Positions 18,409 to 27,025 of a DNA stretch of 64,000 bases are shown here, one piece after another (positions within the stretch are counted from its first letter, which is position 1; each line of letters opens with the position of its first letter). The notes beneath the pieces were generated by a model. The model did not search any database and had not been told where the DNA came from. It saw only the letters and a program-made list of their open reading frames with translations. Position numbers and translations under genes: made by a program. Source of the stretch: Lactiplantibacillus mudanjiangensis (GTDB lineage: Bacteria > Bacillota > Bacilli > Lactobacillales > Lactobacillaceae); assembly GCF_005405385.1 (NCBI RefSeq), contig NZ_BJDY01000004.1, positions 496,001 to 560,000 on the forward strand. Direction: 5' to 3'.

Positions 18409-19003
18409 TTACTTCAACCGATTTAATCAAGTGATTTCAGACGAAGTTTATCAACAGCAAAGTAAGGATAAGCGTTTGATTCAATCCATTCATGAAGAAG
18501 ATTATGAATTTGATCTAAGTTTTATTGTTGATAGTGATCATGCGGTGGCATTTCGATTGGAAGATTTTAAGAAAGCGGCTCACTATTTAAATGGTCATGA
18601 TCGAGCAGCGGGAAAAGATAATGACTGTACCGTTATTGATGATAATATTTATCAGTTTGAAGTGAAATATGTTAAGCATATTGGTAATGCGACGCCTAAA
18701 CCACAATTTATTGGTGGATTGCAATGGTTACGACATTTATTATGGTTGGTTGCGGCTAGTGATGACAAGTTGTTAGATCGTATTAGTCAGTTAGCAGTAT
18801 ATAATATTGTGATTTTTATCCCTAGACGTAACCGTGGAATGTCTCGACATGTGAAAGGTGCCAGGTTTGAGGAGAAAGGTGATCATTTCTTGTTAACGCT
18901 AGATAGTCCTAGAGTTAAAAAAGTTGATATAACAGCTTTTAAGCAAAAAATGGGACGAACAAGAAACTGTGTCACGTTAACCGATGAACCTAGTTTAATT
19001 TAA
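18398..19003 (+). CDS. Small protein with E-x-K nuclease-like motif, partner of the ATPase
   Basis: A 201-aa protein whose gene overlaps the ATPase gene by 11 bases, so the two are translationally coupled. I do not recognise a named family. Residues 74-90 (DNDCTVIDDNIYQFEVK) fit the D-x(n)-E-x-K core of PD-(D/E)XK nucleases, with hydrophobic strands on both sides, and a following QWLRHLLWLV helix. It could act as the effector released or licensed by the ATPase. The start is uncertain: ATG 18398 or GTG 18389, both with only a weak GGTGA site. A strong terminator follows at 19011-19054. The nuclease idea is a motif-level inference. Confidence 0.5.
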   Translation: MKDDYFNRFNQVISDEVYQQQSKDKRLIQSIHEEDYEFDLSFIVDSDHAVAFRLEDFKKAAHYLNGHDRAAGKDNDCTVIDDNIYQFEVKYVKHIGNATPKPQFIGGLQWLRHLLWLVAASDDKLLDRISQLAVYNIVIFIPRRNRGMSRHVKGARFEEKGDHFLLTLDSPRVKKVDITAFKQKMGRTRNCVTLTDEPSLI

Positions 19004-19010
19004 GCAAGCT

Positions 19011-19054
19011 AAAAGGCCAGCCAAAGTTGAATGTTAACTTTGATGGCCTTTTTT
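19011..19054 (+). terminator. Terminator after the ATPase/nuclease-like pair
   Basis: AAAAGGCCA and AAAGTT pair with AACTTT and TGGCC plus a T run, giving a two-part stem and a six-T tail. Confidence 0.8.
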
Positions 19055-19129
19055 AGTACCAAACATTATGAGGTCTAATTCGTACCCAATGCATCTAAGC
19101 GGTGTTACCGTATTTATGAGGTGAAGTTT

Positions 19130-19363
19130 ATGTCAAATATTGGAAAAAAAGTGACAATTTCTGCCGAAGTCACCTTAACAGAAAAGCAGCGGGCCATGGA
19201 ACTATTTGATGATTTAGGCCTTGATCTCTCAACGGCCATTAACATCTTCATTAAGAAGAGTATCGCTGAAGGTGGTTTGCCGTTTGAGATTGAAGATCCA
19301 TTTTATAGTAAAGCTAATCAGGAAGAACTTAATCGGCGTTTTAAAAAGATAACTGGGGACTGA
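19130..19363 (+). CDS. RelB/DinJ-family antitoxin, apparently orphan
   Basis: A 77-aa protein of the RelB/DinJ antitoxin family: an N-terminal ribbon-helix-helix (KKVTISAEVTLTEKQRAMELFDDLGLDLSTAINIFIKKSIAEGGLPFEI) with the typical DLSTAINIF-x-K and LPFE pieces. Such proteins bind their operator and neutralise a YafQ/RelE-type RNase. No toxin gene follows; the next 137 bases are non-coding and the next gene is unrelated. It may be a relic, or may pair with a toxin elsewhere. ATG 19130 is chosen because GAGGTGA (19118-19124) precedes it. Confidence 0.8.
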   Translation: MSNIGKKVTISAEVTLTEKQRAMELFDDLGLDLSTAINIFIKKSIAEGGLPFEIEDPFYSKANQEELNRRFKKITGD

Positions 19364-19512
19364 GATTGCTTAATTTGTGCCAAATTGTGTAATTACTAAG
19401 TTTTTAAAGAGTATTTTCCGTTACCTGGTACTATTCCGCTAACATTCACGGTACAATAACAACAGAAGGCACCAACAGACAAAAATCCAACACACAAAGG
19501 ATGTTAACGACG

Positions 19513-19818
19513 ATGGACGACAATGGTATTCAAGTTTTCCCAGCGGACTACAATTTTTCATACCATTTAATACTGCAACGCGGCACAGAACACTATGCTT
19601 ATTACTACTTTAAAGTCGATAAGTTAGATCAACGGGTCATCTTCTATGATGACGTGGAGCGTAGCGGGATTTCAATTAAAACGCAGATCACGCGGACATT
19701 TATGCGCAATTTGGTCAAAGCGATTGATTGGCATCCGGTCGGTAACAGTATCATTGTTGAAATTTATAACGTTCAAAAAGAAACATCCAAACTCACGCGG
19801 TTGGCATGTGACATTTAA
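19513..19818 (+). CDS. Hypothetical protein upstream of an ADP-ribosylglycohydrolase
   Basis: A 101-aa soluble protein of unknown function, rich in aromatic residues (YNFSYHLILQRGTEHYAYYYFKV) and probably a mixed alpha/beta fold; no motif that I recognise. It is separated from the glycohydrolase gene by 14 bases and likely co-transcribed with it. AAAGGA (19496-19501) fits ATG 19513 better than ATG 19501, which overlaps that site. Bases 19364-19495 hold a possible -10 (TACAAT at 19451-19456) and nothing else. Confidence 0.6.
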   Translation: MDDNGIQVFPADYNFSYHLILQRGTEHYAYYYFKVDKLDQRVIFYDDVERSGISIKTQITRTFMRNLVKAIDWHPVGNSIIVEIYNVQKETSKLTRLACDI

Positions 19819-19832
19819 GTGAGGTGATAACG

Positions 19833-20774
19833 ATGCAAGCACAGCATATTCGGAATATGTTAGTGGCAGCAATGGTCGCCGATGCTTTTGGTGTGCCAGT
19901 TGAAGGGCAACGCCGCGATACGTATCAGGTCACGACTATGACGAGTGGCGGTGTTTGGCACCAACCGGTCGGCAGTTGGTCAGACGATACGGCGATGTCA
20001 CTAGCATTAATCGATCATTTAACGGTTGGTGGGACTTATGCGGATTTAATGGAACGCTTCGCAGCCTATATGTTTAAAGGTGCCTACACGCCCACTGGCA
20101 ATGTATTCGGAATGGGACAGACTTGTCGCGTGGCGATTCAGCGCTATGTTCACGATCAAGTTGAACCGACCAAGGCGGGTAGTGATGATGAGCTGAGTAA
20201 TGGTAACGGGGCTTTGATGCGATTGGCACCGTTAGCAATTGTGTTAGCTGATGAGCCGAGCTTAACGAAACGGTTGCAACTAACTCACGATTATACGTGT
20301 TTGACTCACCGCCATCCGCGTGCGATTTTAGCCAGTGATATTTATTTGGAATTGTTGCATGCCTTACTGAACGGCGCCACTTGGTCACAAGCATTAAAGA
20401 CAGCTGCGACGGTTTTACCGGTGGCGTTACAAAAACAGTCGGCTATTTTGAACGAATGGCCAGCATTTAAACGGTTATGGCAATCTGGCTTCGGTCAATT
20501 GCCACGGACAGCGATTCGTTCAACAGCGTATGTGGTGGACACCTTGGAAGCGGCCGTTTGGGTAAATCTCAACAGTACTGAGCTATCAGCAGCCATTCAG
20601 TTGGCAGCTAATCTCGGTGGCGACACGGATACGATTGCGACCATCAGTGCCAGTTTGTTTACGGCGGTTCATCCCGCAGCGATGGTACCGCTAGCGTGGG
20701 CCCAAGCGCTAAATCATGGTGAGATTGCGGATGAATTGATCAGGCCATTTGTGGCGCGAGTGACAATGACTTAG
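19833..20774 (+). CDS. ADP-ribosylglycohydrolase family protein (copy 1)
   Basis: A 313-aa DraG/ARH-type hydrolase expected to remove ADP-ribose from protein, nucleic acid or small molecules using two Mg ions. The family's metal ligands are visible: GSWSDDTAMSLAL near residue 50 and NLGGDTDTIA near residue 265, plus AMVADAFGVPVEG at the start. GAGGTG (19821-19826) sets ATG 19833. A paralogue with the same motifs lies at 26035, on the far side of the zinc-ribbon genes. This copy has no SOS box in front of it, and it sits behind a small unknown gene. A terminator follows at 20827-20861. Confidence 0.9.
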   Translation: MQAQHIRNMLVAAMVADAFGVPVEGQRRDTYQVTTMTSGGVWHQPVGSWSDDTAMSLALIDHLTVGGTYADLMERFAAYMFKGAYTPTGNVFGMGQTCRVAIQRYVHDQVEPTKAGSDDELSNGNGALMRLAPLAIVLADEPSLTKRLQLTHDYTCLTHRHPRAILASDIYLELLHALLNGATWSQALKTAATVLPVALQKQSAILNEWPAFKRLWQSGFGQLPRTAIRSTAYVVDTLEAAVWVNLNSTELSAAIQLAANLGGDTDTIATISASLFTAVHPAAMVPLAWAQALNHGEIADELIRPFVARVTMT

Positions 20775-20826
20775 TAATAGCTCACAAAAGATTGTTTGAA
20801 CTTTAAAATTATTATAGTATTAACAA

Positions 20827-20861
20827 TAAAAACGCGACTAATACCAATTAGCCGCGTTTTT
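20827..20861 (+). terminator. Terminator after ADP-ribosylglycohydrolase copy 1
   Basis: AAAACGCG-x-CTAA pairs with TTAG-x-CGCGTTTT; A and T flanks allow function in both directions. Confidence 0.8.
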
Positions 20862-20970
20862 GCTTGCTTAAATTCCCTTGAAACTAATGTTAAGAATTTA
20901 ATAAATTAGGTTAAAGTTATGGTAAAGTATTAAATGGGTATTTTAAGTCTAAAAAGGGAGATAAAGGGTT

Positions 20971-22410
20971 ATGCAACAGCAATTATATCAAGCCGCCGAT
21001 GATCGTCAGGGTGGCAGTTTTTGTCCCAATTGTGGGCAGCCGGTCGCGGTGGGCGATGACTTTTGTGGTAGTTGTGGGTTTAACTTAAAGGCCGACACGA
21101 CCACAACGCCAACTGAATCAGCGCCTGAAACAGCATCATCAACTGCGACGCGCAGCACCAGCCGATCACATCGGCAGTTACCGCGCTGAGCGTGGATTAC
21201 GATCGGGGTCGTTGTCGTGATTTTAGTGGGGAGTTATTTATTTGGCCGCAATTATTATTCGCGCACTAATCAATTAGCACGGGATGTGGCCGCGTTGAAG
21301 AGTGGTAAGAAAGGTCTGTATCAACAATTTACGACCACCGATCCGTCACTAAAATTATCGGATAAAACGTTAAGTCCACTCGTCGATCGGTTCAAATCAA
21401 ATCCGCAAGCGTTAGCGACTTTTCAACGACAACTCCAAACGGGATCGATGACCACGGATGGGTTGTTCCAATATAACGTGACCGGCAAAAAGTGGCTCTT
21501 CTTTGATCGCTATCAGATCAAGGTTAAGCCGCTCTATGCCACATTGACCACCAATCGCGTGGGTGCGCAACTTAGTGTGAATGGTAAACGTGTCGCAACG
21601 AGTCAATCGACATCATACGCCCATAAGTTTGGGCCATATGTGCCCGGCAATTACAAACTTATGGCAGTTGGCACGGTCAACAGTCAGCTATTGAAGAACA
21701 CGGGCACGGTTTATTTACATGAAAACAACGCCAACTACAACTTAGATTTACGGACCATCTCATTTACCGTTAGTGGCACGCCGCAAACCAAGATTTACTT
21801 GAATCAGCATTATCAAGGCACGCTTGGGAGCAACGGGACGTTAGCGATTAAGGATGCGGCCTGGTCGAGCAACCTGGAATTAACGGGTAAATATACGGTT
21901 GGCAAGCAGACGATCACGTCCAAATCAACCAAGATTACGAGTGACGACGCTGACGAAACGGTGAGTGTTGATTTTCCGGGGACGATGAGTAAATCGGATG
22001 CGGGAGATTATTTGAACGGTTTATTCACGGCGATTAGCGGCTACACCAATGATGGTGATTTAGCTGATGCAACCGATGCCGATGACAAAGGTCTCGACAG
22101 TTACTTTGCCGATGGCACGAGCAATGCCGACTATCAAGGCTTTGCCAAGATGGCGAAAGGCTACTACGACGATGATGATGTCCTCAGTGTGACGTATACA
22201 CCAACTGTATTAGCGGTCACACCGTCAACTAAGTCTCAAAGCCAGATTACTTATGATGTGAAATACGAATTTGAGAATTCTAAAGATAGTCGGATTCAAG
22301 TTTTCCGTTATACAGCCACGGTTGAAAAAGATGGCAGTGACACCAAGATCATCAAGATTACACCGGCACAAAAGATTCGGTCGTATACCTCAACTGATGA
22401 CGATGATTAA
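20971..22410 (+). pseudogene. TcaA/YvbJ-like zinc-ribbon membrane protein broken by an in-frame TGA
   Basis: The reading frame is continuous from 20971 to 22410 (480 codons) except for one TGA at 21187-21189. The N-terminal part has a zinc ribbon (FCPNCG...FCGSCGFNL) and a Ser/Thr-rich linker; beyond the TGA the frame resumes with a membrane helix (ITIGVVVVILVGSYLFG) and a long extracellular part. The intact paralogue at 23977 reads LPKWAWW where this gene reads LPR-stop-AW, so the TGA most simply replaces a TGG tryptophan codon just before the membrane anchor. The cytoplasmic zinc ribbon and the surface domain would be made separately, if at all. Inactivation, readthrough, or a sequencing error are all possible. 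Confidence 0.8.
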
Positions 22411-22439
22411 CACAACCAAAAAAAGGGAGTCGATTTAAT

Positions 22440-23309
22440 ATGCAAAAATTTTGTCCAAACTGCGGGGAAGAAACTGACGGGAATACACGTTTTTGTACCC
22501 ATTGTGGCTATGACTTACAAGCTGATCAAGCGACAGAAACCACTGAAGCACCCAATCAAACGACCACTGATGACCAACCAACGGCTACACCAACTAATGA
22601 CCGAGTGGCCCAAGTTCAAGCTTATTCAAAGAATTATTTCAAATGGTTAGTGGATTCATTCAAAAAACCAGACTTAGAAGAACCCGGTGAACGATATTTT
22701 GGGATTATCTCAATGGTTTTGAGTGCGTTGCTATTAACGTTTGCAATTGTGGCGGCATTTAACCGTTGCATCAAACAAATTAATGCTTCCGCTGCGAGTT
22801 CAGTAGTTGTGTTGAAAAACTTGTCATTTGGCATGGACTTCAAGTTCTTCATGTTAGTGCTAATCGTCATTCTGTTTTACGTGGTGATCGGCTATGGCGC
22901 TAGTGCGTTAGGAAACAATCAAGAGACACGCTTGAATTTCTTTGACTATTTAAATCGATTTGCCCATCTAACCAATATCGGCTTGATTTTAAACCTCATT
23001 CTGATTATCTCAGTGTACACGATTACCTTCAACGTCAACAGTCCATTAACGTTCTTCAAGCAACTTGGCTTTGCGATTGTTGTCTTAGCGTTAATCAGCG
23101 TGGTCTGGCAAGCTGGTTACATTATTGCGATTCATAAGTCGATCAAAACGCCAAGAATCGACAAATTCTTCATGGTGTTACTGGCTTTAATCGTGATGGC
23201 TATTGCACTTTATATTTTTGCCCGGATCGAATGGGAAAACTTGGCGTTAGATTTCGCCCAAGAATTTTCACAAGGCACGAGTGCTGGTAGTTTATTCAAT
23301 TTATTTTAG
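22440..23309 (+). CDS. Zinc-ribbon polytopic membrane protein
   Basis: A 289-aa protein with an N-terminal zinc ribbon (KFCPNCGEETDGNTRFCTHCGYDL, residues 3-26), a Thr/Gln-rich linker, a short segment YFKWLVDSFKKP, and then about five membrane helices from residue 82 onward. It resembles lactobacillus membrane proteins of the zinc-ribbon type next to tcaA-like genes. The exact role is unknown. The gene starts 29 bases after the previous frame, with AAAAGGGAG upstream, so the cluster appears to be one operon. Confidence 0.75.
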   Translation: MQKFCPNCGEETDGNTRFCTHCGYDLQADQATETTEAPNQTTTDDQPTATPTNDRVAQVQAYSKNYFKWLVDSFKKPDLEEPGERYFGIISMVLSALLLTFAIVAAFNRCIKQINASAASSVVVLKNLSFGMDFKFFMLVLIVILFYVVIGYGASALGNNQETRLNFFDYLNRFAHLTNIGLILNLILIISVYTITFNVNSPLTFFKQLGFAIVVLALISVVWQAGYIIAIHKSIKTPRIDKFFMVLLALIVMAIALYIFARIEWENLALDFAQEFSQGTSAGSLFNLF

Positions 23310-23330
23310 GTTAGTTTTGGAGGAGTAAGC

Positions 23331-23963
23331 ATGTTCTGTTCAAATTGTGGTAAAAAGGTGCCCACTGAGACGAAGTTTTGCCCTCATTGTGGCGCTGACT
23401 TGCGTGATAAAGCTGCGATAACTGCGACGGCAACACGTCCCACGCAGACCGTGACTGGTCAATCGTGGTGGCAACGGCTAAAGGCTTGGGTGTTAAAGTT
23501 ACGTCATCCTTGGGTTGCAGGGATTGGTGTGTTGTTAGTTGTGCTAGTGATTAGTGGTGTCGTTTATCGGCATCATAGTTTTCGGGCGACGGTGGAACGT
23601 TATCCAAGTTGGGTGTTAGCGACGAAAGATGAGTTAACCAATAACAGTAGTGGCACAGCTGCTAAGTTAAGTTTCCGTGCCAATGGTCGTCTCTATGCGA
23701 ATCAAGATAGTGATGGCGATAAATTAACGGATGCGTTAGCGGCTAAAGTTGAAGATTCTGGGACTTGGCACGGTGATCATAAAACAGTGACCGCTAATCT
23801 ACAGTCAACCGATTCCAGTACCCCAACCAAATTAGTCTTTACACGACTAAGCAAGTTCAGCACTACTTTTAACGGGATTAAGTTTAACGGTTATCAGGTA
23901 CGCATGGACATGTCTGAGTCCGGCGATCATGAAAGCGAAAACTTATATCTGATTCACAACTAA
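23331..23963 (+). CDS. Zinc-ribbon single-pass membrane protein
   Basis: A 210-aa protein with a zinc ribbon at the very N-terminus (MFCSNCGKKVPTETKFCPHCGADL), a linker, one membrane helix (about residues 63-81, VAGIGVLLVVLVISGVV) and an outer domain of about 120 residues that looks like a small beta-rich lipocalin-like fold, which is a guess. GGAGG precedes the ATG closely. It lies between the two TcaA-like genes and is likely part of the same surface or sensory complex. Confidence 0.75.
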   Translation: MFCSNCGKKVPTETKFCPHCGADLRDKAAITATATRPTQTVTGQSWWQRLKAWVLKLRHPWVAGIGVLLVVLVISGVVYRHHSFRATVERYPSWVLATKDELTNNSSGTAAKLSFRANGRLYANQDSDGDKLTDALAAKVEDSGTWHGDHKTVTANLQSTDSSTPTKLVFTRLSKFSTTFNGIKFNGYQVRMDMSESGDHESENLYLIHN

Positions 23964-23976
23964 TGGAGGCGTAAAC

Positions 23977-25461
23977 ATGACACACACACAACAACGTTTT
24001 TATCGGGCCGCCGATGATCAGGCCAGTGGGGCGGCGACCTTTTGTCCAAATTGTGGCGCTAAAGTCACGGCCAGCGATGAGTTCTGTGGCAGTTGTGGCT
24101 TTAACTTAGCCCAATACAATGCTGATCCAGAACATGCCACTACGACCAATACGGCGACTGCTGATGAAGGGACAACTACGACGCGTCAGGCCGCACATCA
24201 AGGATCGACTAAAGCTAAGACTACGGCACCACGAACAGGTAAAAAGTTGCCTAAGTGGGCTTGGTGGCTGATTGGGTTCATTGCAGTTCTACTGATTGGT
24301 GGTATTCTGTTTGGTCGCAACTATTACAGTCGTTCAGCGCAACTTGATCGGGCCGTGACGGCATTGAAGACGGATCAAAGTGGCGTTGCCAAATACTTTA
24401 CAAGTTCTGATCCGAGTCTAAAACTCAGCGATAAGAAAATGAAGCCGCTCGTTAAATATTTCAAGAAAAATCCGCAAGCATTAGCGACGTTTAAACGTCA
24501 ATTGAACACGGGTCAAACGTCTGATCAACGGTTTACGTATCAATTAAATGGTAAAGCTTGGCTATTTTTTGATAAATATCAGATTAGCATCAGGCCAGTG
24601 TACGCAACGGCGAAAACCAACCGGGTTGGTGCCAAGATTACCGTCGATGGCACCACGGTAGCGACATCAAAGAGCACCAGTTACAGCAAGCAATTAGGGC
24701 CATTGGTGCCAGGGCTTTACACGATTGCGTCATCCGGGACTGTTAGCGGTAAAAAGATGACTAACAGTGGTGATTACACGATTAAAGATGACAATCAATC
24801 GATTGACTTAGCTTTACGGACGATTTCATTTACCGTTGAAACGGCGCCGAAGACGGTTATTTATATTAATGGTAAGAAACAAGGAACGGCTGATTCAACT
24901 GGTGAACTCACTGTGAGTGAATTACCTTGGTCAGGTAACTTGGAAGTAACGGGGATTTATAAGCACGGGTCTTCAACGGTCACCTCAGAAGCCTACAAAG
25001 TGACGAGTGATGGTGAAGAAGTTGCCTTGAAATTCGCTGGGGTGATGAGTTTAGACGATGCTGACACGTACATGGATAACTTATTCTCAGCGATCCAAGA
25101 TATGTCGAATAGTGGTGAAGAAAGCGATGCGACTGATCCCGATGGTCGAAGCTTGGACGACTATTACACCGATGGTACTGATAATCCGCAATACAAAGAA
25201 ATGGTGCGGATGGCTAAAGGGTATTATAACGATGACGATTTGACGGGGATTGAATATGATGCCGAAGTCCGTGCAGTGGCCCCAATTAGCAAAAACAAAT
25301 CAATCATCACGTATTACTTAACATATCGCTTTGCGACTGATAGCGGCACTCATTTACAAGAGTTTAGTTATGACGCCGAAACGGAAAAACAAGATGATAC
25401 TTACCGGATTATCAAAGTGACTGGTGGGCAAAAGATTCGTGATACACACGAAGACGATTAG
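23977..25461 (+). CDS. TcaA/YvbJ-like zinc-ribbon membrane protein, intact copy
   Basis: A 494-aa protein with the TcaA/YvbJ layout: zinc ribbon (TFCPNCGAKVTASDEFCGSCGFNL, residues 25-48), linker, one membrane helix (WAWWLIGFIAVLLIGGILFG near residue 100) and four extracellular subdomains of beta-rich and NTF2-like character. S. aureus TcaA links wall teichoic acid to glycopeptide response, so an envelope role is plausible. It is clearly a paralogue of the broken frame at 20971-22410: shared stretches include NPQALATF, LRTISFTV and the acidic DATD repeat region. ATGGAGG precedes the start. Confidence 0.8.
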   Translation: MTHTQQRFYRAADDQASGAATFCPNCGAKVTASDEFCGSCGFNLAQYNADPEHATTTNTATADEGTTTTRQAAHQGSTKAKTTAPRTGKKLPKWAWWLIGFIAVLLIGGILFGRNYYSRSAQLDRAVTALKTDQSGVAKYFTSSDPSLKLSDKKMKPLVKYFKKNPQALATFKRQLNTGQTSDQRFTYQLNGKAWLFFDKYQISIRPVYATAKTNRVGAKITVDGTTVATSKSTSYSKQLGPLVPGLYTIASSGTVSGKKMTNSGDYTIKDDNQSIDLALRTISFTVETAPKTVIYINGKKQGTADSTGELTVSELPWSGNLEVTGIYKHGSSTVTSEAYKVTSDGEEVALKFAGVMSLDDADTYMDNLFSAIQDMSNSGEESDATDPDGRSLDDYYTDGTDNPQYKEMVRMAKGYYNDDDLTGIEYDAEVRAVAPISKNKSIITYYLTYRFATDSGTHLQEFSYDAETEKQDDTYRIIKVTGGQKIRDTHEDD

Positions 25462-25472
25462 GAGACTTATAG

Positions 25473-25907
25473 ATGTTAAATGAACGGTATCGGGTTTGCC
25501 CGAATTGCCAACATGAAAATGGCAATGACGCCAACTTTTGCTTGAGTTGTGGCACCAAACTGGATGCGGCAGCGACAATGGTTAAATTACCGCATGCTGG
25601 CGATCAGAAATTTGCACATCCAACGGTGTCTATAACACCTGAGGAACAAGCGGCGATTGATCAGTTAATGATCACGAATGGCACGATTCCAAATGGTTAC
25701 ACTCGTGGTGGATTGGTGTTCGCTGATGGAGATAATCATGGTGAAGGTGGCTATAAAGGCGCTTGGGAAGATTTAATGCTGAATTTATGGCGGCTATGTA
25801 CAGGTAAGGACTATGCCGGTGTGGCTAATTTGACTATTGTGCCCACAGTTCGTGGTGAATACGTTCAATTATTTGCAACGGGCGATGCGCTAGTTAAGAC
25901 GGTTTAA
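25473..25907 (+). CDS. Small zinc-ribbon protein
   Basis: A 144-aa protein with a zinc ribbon (VCPNCQHENGNDANFCLSCGTKL, residues 8-30) and a C-terminal region of unknown fold (YTRGGLVFADGDNHGEGG...). No membrane helix or signal peptide. It is the last member of the five-gene zinc-ribbon group, 11 bases after the TcaA-like gene, with AGGAGACT upstream. It may be a soluble partner of the membrane members. A terminator follows at 25918-25947. Confidence 0.7.
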   Translation: MLNERYRVCPNCQHENGNDANFCLSCGTKLDAAATMVKLPHAGDQKFAHPTVSITPEEQAAIDQLMITNGTIPNGYTRGGLVFADGDNHGEGGYKGAWEDLMLNLWRLCTGKDYAGVANLTIVPTVRGEYVQLFATGDALVKTV

Positions 25908-25917
25908 ATGCGGAAGC

Positions 25918-25947
25918 ACGATTGCTGAAAAGTGATCGTGTTTTTTT
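25918..25947 (+). terminator. Terminator of the zinc-ribbon operon
   Basis: CACGAT pairs with ATCGTG around an 11-base loop, followed by seven T residues. Confidence 0.7.
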
Positions 25948-25963
25948 AGTTAGCTTCGATTTT

Positions 25964-25981
25964 TTGACGAACATATGTTCA
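25964..25981 (+). promoter_or_regulatory. LexA/DinR SOS box overlapping a -35 element
   Basis: CGAACATATGTTCA at 25968-25981 matches 13 of 14 positions of the Gram-positive LexA/DinR consensus CGAAC-R-N-R-Y-GTT-Y-C. It overlaps TTGACG (25964-25969), a good -35, 54 bases before the ADP-ribosylglycohydrolase start. The position fits classical LexA repression. Confidence 0.65.
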
Positions 25982-26034
25982 TTTTGGTGAGATTATGTTA
26001 AACTAACACTACTTTAATAACTGGAGGAGTTAAC

Positions 26035-26973
26035 ATGCAAGCTGATCAAATGCGCCAGTTTATCTATGCGGGGATTGTTGGCGATGCGATGGGGGTTCCA
26101 GTTGAATTCAATGAACGTGATACTTATCGGATTACGACAATGACAGGGCATGGGACTTGGGACCAACCACGTGGAAGTTGGTCAGATGATACGTCGATGA
26201 CATTGGCTTTGATGGATAATCTGACTCATGACGGCACCTATGCAGATTTATTCGAAAAGTTTCAAGCTTATGTAATGTGGGGGGCTTATACGCCACGAGA
26301 TGAAACTTTTGATATTGGTAAAACTTGTGCACATGCGATTCGTAATCGCTTCATCAATCAATTAGCACCAACTGAATGTGGTGATCCATCAGAATTTGCC
26401 AATGGTAATGGTGCCTTAATGCGACTGGCACCGTTAGCACTAGTCTTGGTTGATGAATCAGACTTAAAGACTCGCTTACAAGTAACGCGAGATTACACGG
26501 CGATGACCCATCGGCACCCCCGTACAATTCTTGGGAGCTATCTTTATTTGGAATTCTTACATGCGATGTTAAACGGACAGCCATTGCGGACGGCATTAGT
26601 GAAGGTGCCTACCTTAGTCAAATCAGCTTTGAAAAACGAACCAGCAGTATTGGCAGAATGGTCTCATTATGAGTTGTACTTAACGCCAGCTATTACTGAA
26701 TTATCGCGGTCACAGATTCGGTCGACTGGCTATGTTGTTGACACTTTTGGGGCAGCTTTATGGTGTTGTGCGAAGGCCCAATCTGTTGCAGAAGCTATTT
26801 TATTAGCGGTCAACTTAGGCGGAGATGCAGACACGGTAGCGACGATTGCGGGTACATGGGCGGCAGCACGTTACCCAGCCCAGTCGATACCTAAAGAGTG
26901 GCAAGCAGCTTTATTAAATCAAACGCGACTGGCTGATTATATTGATCCTTTTATTTTAAAATTTAATGACTAA
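26035..26973 (+). CDS. ADP-ribosylglycohydrolase family protein (copy 2, probably SOS-controlled)
   Basis: A 312-aa DraG/ARH-type hydrolase, paralogous to the product at 19833. Metal-ligand motifs are intact: GSWSDDTSMTLAL near residue 48 and NLGGDADTVA near residue 263, with MTHRHPRTI between. GGAGGAG upstream of ATG 26035 is strong. The LexA-type box at 25968-25981 suggests induction by DNA damage, which would be consistent with removing ADP-ribose from DNA or from DNA-repair substrates; that is inference. It is monocistronic and is followed by the hairpin shared with the convergent DUF2922 gene. Confidence 0.9.
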   Translation: MQADQMRQFIYAGIVGDAMGVPVEFNERDTYRITTMTGHGTWDQPRGSWSDDTSMTLALMDNLTHDGTYADLFEKFQAYVMWGAYTPRDETFDIGKTCAHAIRNRFINQLAPTECGDPSEFANGNGALMRLAPLALVLVDESDLKTRLQVTRDYTAMTHRHPRTILGSYLYLEFLHAMLNGQPLRTALVKVPTLVKSALKNEPAVLAEWSHYELYLTPAITELSRSQIRSTGYVVDTFGAALWCCAKAQSVAEAILLAVNLGGDADTVATIAGTWAAARYPAQSIPKEWQAALLNQTRLADYIDPFILKFND

Positions 26974-26977
26974 AAAA

Positions 26978-27013
26978 GCCCCCGCTAAGATCAATATGAT
27001 CTTAACGAGGGCT
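26978..27013 (-). terminator. Terminator of the DUF1659/DUF2922 genes
   Basis: A long stem (AGCCC..CGCTAAGATCA against GATCTTAACGAGGGCT, imperfect). On the minus strand it ends in a run of six T residues; on the plus strand the T run is missing, so it mainly serves the minus-strand genes. Confidence 0.75.
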
Positions 27014-27025
27014 AGGCAGATTTAA

